In this document: positions 1 to 6,701 of the stretch, one piece after another
Layout: the number at the start of each line of letters is the position of its first letter
Numbering within the stretch: the stretch's first letter is position 1
Source of the DNA: JAFGSG01 sp964626055
GTDB lineage: Bacteria > Spirochaetota > UBA4802 > JAFGDQ01
NCBI GenBank assembly: GCA_964626055.1
Contig: CAZVDF010000008.1
Coordinates: forward strand, 1 to 64,000
Direction of reading: 5' to 3'
DNA: 64,000 nt
Position numbers and translations under genes: made by a program
Notes under the pieces: model-generated
The model's input: the letters and a program-made list of their open reading frames with translations, nothing else
What the model was told of the DNA's origin: nothing
The model's database searches: none

Positions 1-230
1 TAATTTTAAAAAATATTTTAATATAATCGTTTTTTAAAAGTAATAAAACATAAATTTTTTCGATAATATACTCGGATTTGTTTTTTTAAAAAAAAAATTA
101 TTTTTTAAAAAAAAGTTTGAATTATTTTCGAGTTGTTTTTAGAAAGGATTGCTTTTAAAAAAATTTTAAAAAGTAGGAGATTCCTAGACGGAATATTATA
201 TCCAACAAAAAAATATTATAAAGCGGATCT
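1..230. other. AT-rich leader of the polyamine operon
   Basis: No coding region is visible. The first 180 bases are almost entirely A and T, arranged as alternating T-runs and A-runs, for example the long T and A tracts around 81-118. Such phased tracts are typical of intrinsically curved or UP-element-like DNA upstream of promoters, but I cannot point to a convincing -35/-10 pair. Confidence 0.4.
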
Positions 231-269
231 TTGAGTGGATCCTCATCTTTTTCTTTGGGGGATGGAGAA

Positions 270-860
270 ATGGACAAAAATGTTCTCCTAAGTAAACCAT
301 TGAAGCCGGATATGGCTTCTCCTGTTCACTATCTTACCGTTGGAAACAGAATTCCAAAAGATTACTTTGTCACCAGAGGAAAGGGTGAGAGTGACATTAC
401 TATTCATGCCGGTTCATATCACCTGGCTCTTAAAAAGGCCGGCATTGAAATGTGCAATATAATAACATATTCCTCAATTCTACCTGCCATCGCACGGGAA
501 GTTAAAAAAACAGCAAATCATGTTCACGGTTCCGTAATGGAAAGCATTATGGCTGTTGCCAATGCAAAAAAAGGCGAAAATGCTACCGCGGGAATTATCT
601 ACGGATGGCTGTACGATAAAAAATCCGGCGATAAATACGGCGGTCTTGTCTGCGAATACAACGGCAACAAAATAGATGCCGAGGCGAAAAATCAGCTGCA
701 GGACAGCCTTCAGGAACTCTACGTCAACGGATTTTCCGGCGATTTCGACCTGAAAGATATCCGCTGCATTACGGAAAATATCATTCCAAAAAAAGAATAC
801 GGAACAGCCCTTGTTTCACTTTGCTTCGTGAACTATCTTTATCCTGTTATCAATGGATAA
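270..860 (+). CDS. pyruvoyl-dependent arginine decarboxylase (AaxB/PvlArgDC family)
   Basis: Converts arginine to agmatine and CO2 using a self-generated pyruvoyl group rather than PLP. The 196-residue product carries the family block GxGESD (residues 37-42), then NIITYSSILP; cleavage between Ser68 and Ser69 would give the beta chain and the alpha chain with N-terminal pyruvoyl. The stretch around ALKKAGIEMCNI and TYSSILP resembles chlamydial AaxB more than the archaeal trimer type. I start at ATG 270, with a GGGGG Shine-Dalgarno 8 bases upstream, rather than at the TTG at 231 in the same frame. The agmatinase gene follows after 5 bases, so the pair makes putrescine from arginine. All core motifs are intact. 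Confidence 0.9.
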   Translation: MDKNVLLSKPLKPDMASPVHYLTVGNRIPKDYFVTRGKGESDITIHAGSYHLALKKAGIEMCNIITYSSILPAIAREVKKTANHVHGSVMESIMAVANAKKGENATAGIIYGWLYDKKSGDKYGGLVCEYNGNKIDAEAKNQLQDSLQELYVNGFSGDFDLKDIRCITENIIPKKEYGTALVSLCFVNYLYPVING

Positions 861-865
861 TGTAA

Positions 866-1720
866 ATGGCTAAATATCCCGGTTTCGGAGATGTACCTCC
901 CGGCTTTTCAGACTACAAAAATTCAAAGATAGTTATTCTGCCGGTTCCCTTTGACGCCACAAGCACATGGCTTAAGGGGGCCGACAAGGGCCCTGACGCG
1001 ATCATTGAAGCGTCCTGGAATATGTATTTATACGATACTGAAACAGACAGCGAAATATATAAACACGGAATTTATACCGACAAGCCTGTAAGCGAAAAAA
1101 AATCCCCGGATAAAATGGTCAGAGATGTAAAAAAAAGAGTCTCCGGTCATCTTGATAATAAAAAATTTGTCGTAACTATCGGCGGCGAACATTCAGTTTC
1201 GGTAGGCGCCGTTTATGCGCATAAGGAATTTTACAGCGGCAATGTGTCCGTTCTGCAGCTTGACGCCCATGCAGACCTTCAGGATATGTACAACGGCTCT
1301 AAATTCAATCATGCCTGCACAATGTCGCGGATAAGAGAGTCGTGCCCCATCGTTCAGGTAGGGATTAGAAGCATGGATGTAATAGAAAGAGACAGATCGG
1401 ACTGCGACAGGGTTTTTTACGCTGAAAATATCCATAATGATCATGAATGGATGGATGCCGTTATTGATAAACTTACCGGGAAAGTATACGTTACGATTGA
1501 TCTTGATGTTTTTGATATTTCCGTTATGCCCTCGACAGGGACTCCGGAACCCGGCGGTCTTTTATGGTATGATGTCCTGGAGCTTCTGAAAAGAGTCGCG
1601 GCCCGGAAAAAAATAATAGGTTTTGACGCGGTTGAACTGTGTCCAAATGAATTAAGCAAACCTTATGACTTTTTAGCAGCCAAACTGATATATAAACTGT
1701 TGAGCTATATTTTTTATTAA
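866..1720 (+). CDS. speB: agmatinase (ureohydrolase family)
   Basis: Hydrolyses agmatine to putrescine and urea with a binuclear Mn centre in the cytoplasm. The 284-residue protein has the three metal-binding signatures of the arginase/agmatinase family: GGEHS (His109), DAHAD (Asp133, His135, Asp137) and DLDVFD (Asp212, Asp214), followed by the conserved GTPEPGG and GFDAVEL blocks. It begins 5 bases after the arginine decarboxylase and is almost certainly co-transcribed with it, which favours agmatine over arginine or guanidinobutyrate as substrate. A repeat element starts 37 bases after its stop and separates it from the third operon gene. Confidence 0.93.
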   Translation: MAKYPGFGDVPPGFSDYKNSKIVILPVPFDATSTWLKGADKGPDAIIEASWNMYLYDTETDSEIYKHGIYTDKPVSEKKSPDKMVRDVKKRVSGHLDNKKFVVTIGGEHSVSVGAVYAHKEFYSGNVSVLQLDAHADLQDMYNGSKFNHACTMSRIRESCPIVQVGIRSMDVIERDRSDCDRVFYAENIHNDHEWMDAVIDKLTGKVYVTIDLDVFDISVMPSTGTPEPGGLLWYDVLELLKRVAARKKIIGFDAVELCPNELSKPYDFLAAKLIYKLLSYIFY

Positions 1721-1757
1721 GAGAATTAAATTGCCACCCAGGGCGGGTCTGGCTCCT

Positions 1758-1900
1758 GCCCCCTATCCCCCGGAGGGGGCACCGGTTTGGATGGTTTTAA
1801 ACTGATAATTTTAGTGCTTTATTCGGATCATTCATTAATTAGAAACAGAAATAAAATATATAGCAGAAATTTTTTATGCCCCCTCTGGGGGTTAGGGGGC
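1758..1900. mobile_element. MITE-like element, copy 1, with G/C-rich inverted ends
   Basis: The left end has a C-run, TAT, a C-run and then a GGAGGGGG block; the right end is its inverted counterpart (TGCCCCC, CTGGGGG, TTAGGGGGC). Each end is a short hairpin by itself and together they form terminal inverted repeats of about 23 bp around an AT-rich core. A related copy with a similar core sits at 29518-29678 and a left end at 63886. The element has no gene of its own and lies inside the polyamine operon. Confidence 0.7.
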
Positions 1901-1975
1901 CGAAGTCAACCAATCATAAAAATATTTAATTGCCATATCGTTAAAAATTATAAACTAATTTGGAGAACATATACT

Positions 1976-2998
1976 ATGAACAAAAAAAGCCTTTTAAACA
2001 AGCAGATCAAACACATCGACATCACTTCATTTGATTCAACCAAAATAATCAATTCGATGAGAGAAATGTCTTTCACTGCACGCGATACGGCTTCCGCAGC
2101 CGATATATTCAAACGGATGATCTGCGATAAAGGCTGTTCGATAATACTGACGCTTGCAGGCAGCACCAGCGCCGCCGGATGCATGAAAATATACTCCGAT
2201 ATGATAAAATACAACATGATAGATGTTATTGTTGCAACCGGCGCCAGCATTGTGGATATGGATTTTTTTGAAGCGCTAGGCTTCAAACATTACAGGGGAA
2301 CTCCTCATATAGACGATAATAAGCTCCGAAGCCTTTATATTGACAGGATTTACGATACGTTCATAGACGAGGAGCAGCTTCAGCGCTGCGACGCGGCAGT
2401 TAAAGCTGTTGCTGATTCGTGCGAAGCTCGCCCTTACTCTTCCCGCGAATTTATCGCTAAAATGGGAGAATACCTGACAAAGAAAGCAAAGAAGAAAGAA
2501 TCGCTTGTCGAGCTTGCGTACAGGCATAATGTGCCGATATTCTGCCCGGCTTTCAGCGATTCGAGCGCAGGTTTCGGACTGGTAATGCATCAGCACGAAA
2601 GAAAAGGAAAAAATTACACTTCAATAGATTCGGTAAGAGATTTTTACGAGCTCACGCAGATCAAAATGAAAGCAAAAACCACAGGGCTTTTCATGATCGG
2701 GGGCGGTGTTCCGAAGAATTTCGCGCAGGATACCGTAGTATGCGCCGAGGTTCTCGGCAAAGAAGTACCCATGCACAGGTACGCGGTGCAGATCACGGTG
2801 GCAGACGTTCGTGACGGCGCCTGCTCGAGCTCCACGCTGAAGGAAGCTTCTTCATGGGGAAAAGTCGATACAACCTACGAACAGATGGTATATGCGGAAG
2901 CAACATCCGTACTTCCTCTTATCGCAAGTTATATTTATCACGGCAAAGACTGGAAAAAGAGGACAAAGCACAACTGGAGTAAGCTCTTTAAAAATTAA
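1976..2998 (+). CDS. deoxyhypusine synthase-like enzyme, probable homospermidine synthase
   Basis: The 340-residue product belongs to the deoxyhypusine synthase family. It keeps the NAD-site region TLAGSTSAAG near the N terminus and the catalytic-lysine block EASSWGKV, in which Lys296 corresponds to the lysine that forms the enzyme-imine intermediate in eukaryotic DHS. Bacteria lack eIF5A, and bacterial DHS-like enzymes are generally thought to move an aminobutyl group onto small amines, for example to give homospermidine. The position behind arginine decarboxylase and agmatinase, which supply putrescine, supports that role here; the exact acceptor is inference. The start is ATG 1976, with GGAG 10 bases upstream; the open frame further upstream runs through the repeat element and is not coding. 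Confidence 0.85.
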   Translation: MNKKSLLNKQIKHIDITSFDSTKIINSMREMSFTARDTASAADIFKRMICDKGCSIILTLAGSTSAAGCMKIYSDMIKYNMIDVIVATGASIVDMDFFEALGFKHYRGTPHIDDNKLRSLYIDRIYDTFIDEEQLQRCDAAVKAVADSCEARPYSSREFIAKMGEYLTKKAKKKESLVELAYRHNVPIFCPAFSDSSAGFGLVMHQHERKGKNYTSIDSVRDFYELTQIKMKAKTTGLFMIGGGVPKNFAQDTVVCAEVLGKEVPMHRYAVQITVADVRDGACSSSTLKEASSWGKVDTTYEQMVYAEATSVLPLIASYIYHGKDWKKRTKHNWSKLFKN

Positions 2999-3095
2999 TG
3001 TGCTATATATTTATCTTATCGGTATGGAGAATGCGTCCCGAGACATCGTTTAAAGATGGCTCAATCCAAAAAATACCGGATTGAAGCAGAATGCG

Positions 3096-3187
3096 AATAA
3101 AATTCCCAGGGGCAAGCCCCCGGCCGAAGGTGACGTACCGGCCGCCACCTTCGGTGTCGGCGGGGTATTATGTTTCAAGGCGTTATC
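3096..3187. repeat. composite palindromic repeat B, copy 1
   Basis: These 92 bases are identical to 4495-4586, in the same orientation. The repeat contains nested inverted repeats: CCCAGGGGCAAGCCCC, and CCGAAGGTG facing CACCTTCGG. It ends exactly over the stop codon of the minus-strand oxidoreductase gene. Confidence 0.9.
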
Positions 3188-3893
3188 CCCATTTCTCAGT
3201 TCTGATCCTGTCGTGAGGAATTTCCATTTCATCCAGAAGCTGTCCGCTTGTTTCGACCATGGCAGGCGGGCCTGCCATGTAATATACCGCCTCATTCCAG
3301 TATTTACATCCGTTCCTGATCATATCAACATTCAGTCTGCCTGTAAGCCCTGTCCATTTTACCGACGATTGCTCAGGTCTGGTTATTGTCATTATCACAT
3401 TAATATTTTTCTTTGAATCCGCCAATGCCTGCAACTCGCTCAAAAAAACAGCTTCCTCCGGTATTCGGCTTGAATAGAACAAGGTCAGCTTCAGAGCAGG
3501 AAATTCGGCAGCGCTCTTCGTCATTGACCGGAAAGGTGTTATGCCAAGACCGCCCGCAAGAAGTACCAGCGGATGTGATTCATTTTCCGTCATTGTAAAC
3601 ATGCCAAATGGTCCATCGACAGCTATCACTGTTCCAACGGAAAGATCCTTAAGTGTTTTCTTGAATGCACTATCGCTGAGCCTTGTTGCGAATATCAGTT
3701 CTTTCTCGGAAGGAGATGAAGCAATGCTTAATGTGCGTTTGAGCCCTTTATCATCATTATGTCCTTTATCCGGCACCGTTAACGCGCAAAACTGCCCCGG
3801 AAGGAATTTAAATCCATCAGGTTTTTCAATTTTAATGACGGCAATGGAACCCCCGACTATTTCTCTGTTTAGTAACTTCAATTCTCTGCTCAT
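3183..3893 (-). CDS. FAD/NAD(P)-binding oxidoreductase (ferredoxin-NADP reductase superfamily)
   Basis: The 236-residue soluble flavoprotein has the two-domain FNR fold. An FAD-binding barrel (residues about 1-100) carries the flavin motif RTLSIASSP, where the Arg and Ser contact FAD. The NAD(P)-binding half has GGLGITPFRSM and YYMAGPPAMV, and the protein ends EKWG, close to the usual EKF-G-type terminus. It lacks an extra 2Fe-2S domain, so it probably passes electrons between NAD(P)H and a separate carrier; the partner is unknown. An AAGGAGG lies 12 bases before the ATG. The stop codon is supplied by the end of repeat B, so the extreme C terminus could have been altered by insertion. Confidence 0.8.
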   Translation of the reverse strand: MSRELKLLNREIVGGSIAVIKIEKPDGFKFLPGQFCALTVPDKGHNDDKGLKRTLSIASSPSEKELIFATRLSDSAFKKTLKDLSVGTVIAVDGPFGMFTMTENESHPLVLLAGGLGITPFRSMTKSAAEFPALKLTLFYSSRIPEEAVFLSELQALADSKKNINVIMTITRPEQSSVKWTGLTGRLNVDMIRNGCKYWNEAVYYMAGPPAMVETSGQLLDEMEIPHDRIRTEKWG

Positions 3894-4076
3894 ATCCTGA
3901 TTGATCCTCCTTAATTTTTATTTAGAGTGCGTCCCAAAACCTATAATTATAGGATAAATTTGTAAAATCACTATCAATAATATGTGCAGGGCCATATCAA
4001 TACTATTTATAGTACACCTGTGTATCATGTACGGGCTATATTCTGAAATAGGCTTCCGGTTAAAAGAATTTAAGCG

Positions 4077-4484
4077 CTATTCCGTCAGTATTTTCACATA
4101 CACTTTTCTGCCCCTGGGGCCGTCGAATTCGCAGAAATATATGCCCTGCCATGTACCGAGACAGAGATCATTATTTTCAATAAATACCATTTCCGAGCAC
4201 CCTATAAGGCTGGATTTTATATGCGCCGGAGAATTACCTTCCGAGTGATCGAAGCGGACGCTTTCAAGTCCGATATGGCCCAGTCCTTTTATTATATCGC
4301 GCCTTACGTCCGGATCGGCATTCTCGTTTATTGTGATCGCGGCAGTTGTATGAGGCGTATAAATATAGCATACGCCATCCTTTACTTTTTGTCCCGATAC
4401 GGCTTTACGCACCTCTGACGTAATATCGATCAGCTGTTCACGGTTGCTTGTCTTTACTGTAATTGTAATCATATAATCTGCCAT
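4077..4484 (-). CDS. YjbQ/UPF0047 family protein
   Basis: The 135-residue protein matches the YjbQ family in length and motifs: TPHTTAAITINENADPDV near residue 50 and GTWQGIYFCEFDGPRG near the C terminus. Escherichia coli YjbQ has weak thiamine-phosphate synthase activity, and the physiological function of the family is not settled. I start at the ATG at 4484 (MADYMI); the open frame further upstream runs into repeat B. It lies 184 bases upstream of the FNR-like gene on the same strand; the two are flanked by identical 92-bp repeats. Confidence 0.85.
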   Translation of the reverse strand: MADYMITITVKTSNREQLIDITSEVRKAVSGQKVKDGVCYIYTPHTTAAITINENADPDVRRDIIKGLGHIGLESVRFDHSEGNSPAHIKSSLIGCSEMVFIENNDLCLGTWQGIYFCEFDGPRGRKVYVKILTE

Positions 4485-4494
4485 TCCAGGATAA

Positions 4495-4652
4495 AATAAA
4501 ATTCCCAGGGGCAAGCCCCCGGCCGAAGGTGACGTACCGGCCGCCACCTTCGGTGTCGGCGGGGTATTATGTTTCAAGGCGTTATCGATTTGCTCCGCAA
4601 ATCGATAGGCTTACATCCTCGACGCAAGCGTCGAGGTATTACGCCTTGAAAT
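4495..4652. repeat. composite palindromic repeat B, copy 2 (two modules)
   Basis: The first module (4495-4586) is identical to 3096-3187. A second module follows with the hairpins GATTTGC-tcc-GCAAATC and CCTCGACGC-aa-GCGTCGAGG. TTTCAAGGCGT near 4572 is inverted as ACGCCTTGAAA near 4640, so the second module folds as a branched hairpin. Related copies are at 33703-33914 (same orientation) and 27830-27932 (diverged, opposite orientation). Confidence 0.85.
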
Positions 4653-4670
4653 AAAAAAGCTAATATACTT

Positions 4671-4796
4671 TCAAACACTCTCCTGTATTTTTTTTAAATA
4701 CTTCTTCCCTGTCGATTTCCGCAGCTTTAAGGGACTGGCAAACGAAAAAACAAATAATCCTGTAATAAGTAAAATCAGTGTTGAATTTTTTTTCAT
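4671..4796 (-). pseudogene. short exported-protein remnant
   Basis: An ATG followed by an A-run opens a 41-codon frame starting MKKNSTLILLITGLFVFSFA, a convincing signal peptide, but the rest (SPLKLRKSTG...) is short and unlike an exported domain. In the neighbouring frame the DNA reads QSLKAAEIDREEVFKKN and then TGECLKVY before a stop, which looks like normal protein and would follow the signal peptide naturally. A one-base shift near the signal-peptide junction would explain this. I read it as a frameshifted or decaying small periplasmic protein gene; no family is recognised. Confidence 0.4.
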
Positions 4797-4881
4797 ATAT
4801 AGGCCCTTAATTTTTTATATCATTAAAAAATATTTTTTGTCAATGAAAATACCGGCTCCAGGCAAATGCAGCATAATTATA

Positions 4882-4930
4882 AGAAGTCATCTTAAAATTA
4901 GGTTTAAACTTTAATTTTAAGATGACTTCT
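4882..4930. repeat. perfect 19-bp hairpin
   Basis: AGAAGTCATCTTAAAATTA (4882-4900) is repeated perfectly inverted at 4912-4930 with an 11-base loop. No clear T-run follows, so it is not a typical intrinsic terminator. A sequence close to its left half (GAAGTCATCTCAAAATCAGG) appears at 46794, which suggests a repeat family. Confidence 0.7.
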
Positions 4931-5021
4931 AAATAGTTTGACAAAATAAAATATTCATGCAAAGTATTTTTATTCTATTGATGTATTCAGTAGAATGATT
5001 TAACTTCAGGAGCATTCTAAT

Positions 5022-5306
5022 ATGTATAATATGACACATGTATCAGGGATAAACAAAGGCAAGCTTGTGCTTTATGCGTTAAGCACATGCGTATGGTGTA
5101 AAAAAACGAGGCAATTTCTCGAGGATCATGGGATCGAATATAATTACGTATATGTTGACCAGCTTAATCCGGATGACAGCTCACATGCTTCCGATGACAT
5201 TAGGGTATGGAATCCGGCATGCTCATTCCCCACTCTTGTAATTAATGACGAAAAATGCATTGTGGGTTTCAGAGAGGACGCCATAAAAGAAGCGCTGGGA
5301 ATATGA
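5022..5306 (+). CDS. glutaredoxin-like thiol-redox protein
   Basis: The 94-residue thioredoxin-fold protein has the redox motif C23-V-W-C26 directly after the first strand (KLVLYALST) and the conserved cis-Pro segment SFPTLVIND. The CxWC motif differs from classical CPYC glutaredoxin and resembles glutaredoxin-like proteins of anaerobes, which may be reduced by a ferredoxin- or thioredoxin-linked system rather than glutathione. CAGGAG precedes the ATG by 9 bases. The stop overlaps the start of the FTR-rubredoxin gene (ATGA), indicating translational coupling, and the neighbour is a plausible reductant. Confidence 0.85.
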   Translation: MYNMTHVSGINKGKLVLYALSTCVWCKKTRQFLEDHGIEYNYVYVDQLNPDDSSHASDDIRVWNPACSFPTLVINDEKCIVGFREDAIKEALGI

Positions 5307-5797
5307 CAAACGGAGATATAGAAAAACTCTATAAAAAGCTTTTTACCGAAGCTGAAAGCACAGGCTATTTTCTGAACCCGGATGCCGGTTTCGCAGTAGA
5401 ACTCGCAAGAGGGCTTATCGCAAATGAAGAACGGTATGGCTACCGGTCGTGCCCGTGCAGACTCGCCTCCGGCAACCAGGAACACGATCTCGATATTATA
5501 TGCCCGTGCGATTACAGGGACGCGGACGTTGCGGAATTCGGGGCATGCTACTGCGCTCTTTATGTATCCCGGGCTGTGCGCGAAGGAGAGAAGAAGGCCG
5601 GTTCGATACCCGAACGAAGGCCACCGCCTGAGGAACGCAGAAACAAAAAAAGCGCATATGCAGTGAATCAAACGGGCAACCTCCCCCTGCCCGTATGGCG
5701 CTGCAAAGTGTGCGGGTATCTATGCGCACGCGAAGCCCCGCCGGACGTCTGCCCCATCTGTAAAGCGAAGAAAGAACGATTCGAGAGATTCATGTAA
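5303..5797 (+). CDS. ferredoxin-thioredoxin reductase catalytic chain fused to rubredoxin
   Basis: The 164-residue protein has two domains. Residues 1-90 match the FTR catalytic subunit: CPC (50-52), CPC (67-69) and CYC (82-84), the cysteines that hold the 4Fe-4S cluster and the redox disulfide. The usual His between the last two cysteines (CHC) is Tyr here. Residues about 125-160 form a rubredoxin knuckle pair, CKVC and CPIC. FTR takes single electrons from ferredoxin and reduces a thioredoxin-type disulfide; the fused rubredoxin could be the electron entry point. The likely target is the glutaredoxin-like protein encoded just upstream with a 4-base overlap. Confidence 0.9.
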   Translation: MTNGDIEKLYKKLFTEAESTGYFLNPDAGFAVELARGLIANEERYGYRSCPCRLASGNQEHDLDIICPCDYRDADVAEFGACYCALYVSRAVREGEKKAGSIPERRPPPEERRNKKSAYAVNQTGNLPLPVWRCKVCGYLCAREAPPDVCPICKAKKERFERFM

Positions 5798-6023
5798 AAG
5801 CAATTTTCCCCACTTCTGTAATTTTTTAATTTACTTTTACCAAAAATTAAAATACACTTCGATTCGAGAAGTTTTTTCCAGCAAAAAAATTCTTGCAAAA
5901 AAAACCCGGGACTCTACTTTGGTCATGTTCCAAAAACTTTTCTCGCGGCGTGCCAAATATTGAAAGACATCGCGTAGTTTTTACCGCTTTAAAATTATCA
6001 ATCAATCCCACAAGGAATACATT

Positions 6024-6698
6024 ATGGATTTAAAAATTAAAGATATTGCCAATTTATTTGATACAACGGAAAATACTGTCCGGCAATGGATCGATGAAAA
6101 ATCAATCCCATTTTATAAAGTAAAGAATCAATATTACTTCAACAAAGCGGAAATCAATGAATGGATTCTGCGGAACAAGCTCGCAGTGTCGGATAAAATC
6201 CTCGACCTCAAACTGACGGCAACGCCGGTAGTAATCGATGAACTTATAGAAAAAGGCGGCATTCATTACAATATCGGCGGGAATAATCTAGTTGATGTGA
6301 TTAAAAATGCGATAAAATTTATCCCGATCCCTTCTGATATTACAAGAGATGAAATTGAATCCACGCTTATTGAGCGCGAATCCATGATGACAACCGCGAT
6401 CGGGAACGGCATAGCCTTCCCACATCCCCGCAATCCCGTCATAGCGGATGTCGACAGCGAACAGATATCAGTCTGCCTTCTGGACAAACCGGTAGATTTC
6501 CAGGCAATAGACGGAAAGCCCGTGCATACATTGTTCATTATTATTTCATCCAATTCAAAACGTCATCTGGAAATTCTGTCGAAATTATCATATCTTTGCC
6601 AGCAACCTGATCTGGTAAATGTACTCCAGGACAAGGCAAAGAAAGAAGTTATTCTTTATTATATTGAAAAAATTGAAAAGGAATGGGCAAAGAGATAA
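6024..6698 (+). CDS. MerR/excisionase-type HTH fused to PTS EIIA (PtsN-like) domain
   Basis: In this 224-residue protein, residues 1-52 form a helix-turn-helix of the excisionase/MerR type (IKDIANLF, NTVRQWIDE, FNKAEINEWI). Residues about 70-220 form a fructose/nitrogen-type EIIA domain with GNGIAFPHPR, where His134 is the expected phosphorylation site. No EIIB or EIIC follows, so it is regulatory rather than a sugar transporter. It lies 3 bases upstream of the first subunit of the Ehr-type complex and is probably the first gene of that operon. A role in regulating the operon or complex according to phosphorylation state is inference from position. Confidence 0.8.
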   Translation: MDLKIKDIANLFDTTENTVRQWIDEKSIPFYKVKNQYYFNKAEINEWILRNKLAVSDKILDLKLTATPVVIDELIEKGGIHYNIGGNNLVDVIKNAIKFIPIPSDITRDEIESTLIERESMMTTAIGNGIAFPHPRNPVIADVDSEQISVCLLDKPVDFQAIDGKPVHTLFIIISSNSKRHLEILSKLSYLCQQPDLVNVLQDKAKKEVILYYIEKIEKEWAKR

Positions 6699-6701
6699 TT
6701 T

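Noticed and set aside
1787..1975. N-terminal extension of the DHS-like gene
   Set aside because: The extra frame runs through the MITE-like repeat and has no ribosome binding site; ATG 1976 has a proper one and fits the family length.
3081..3416. 111-codon plus-strand open frame
   Set aside because: It starts inside repeat B and continues antisense to the FNR-like gene.
5144..5671. 175-codon minus-strand open frame
   Set aside because: It lies antisense to the glutaredoxin and FTR-rubredoxin genes, whose motifs are intact.
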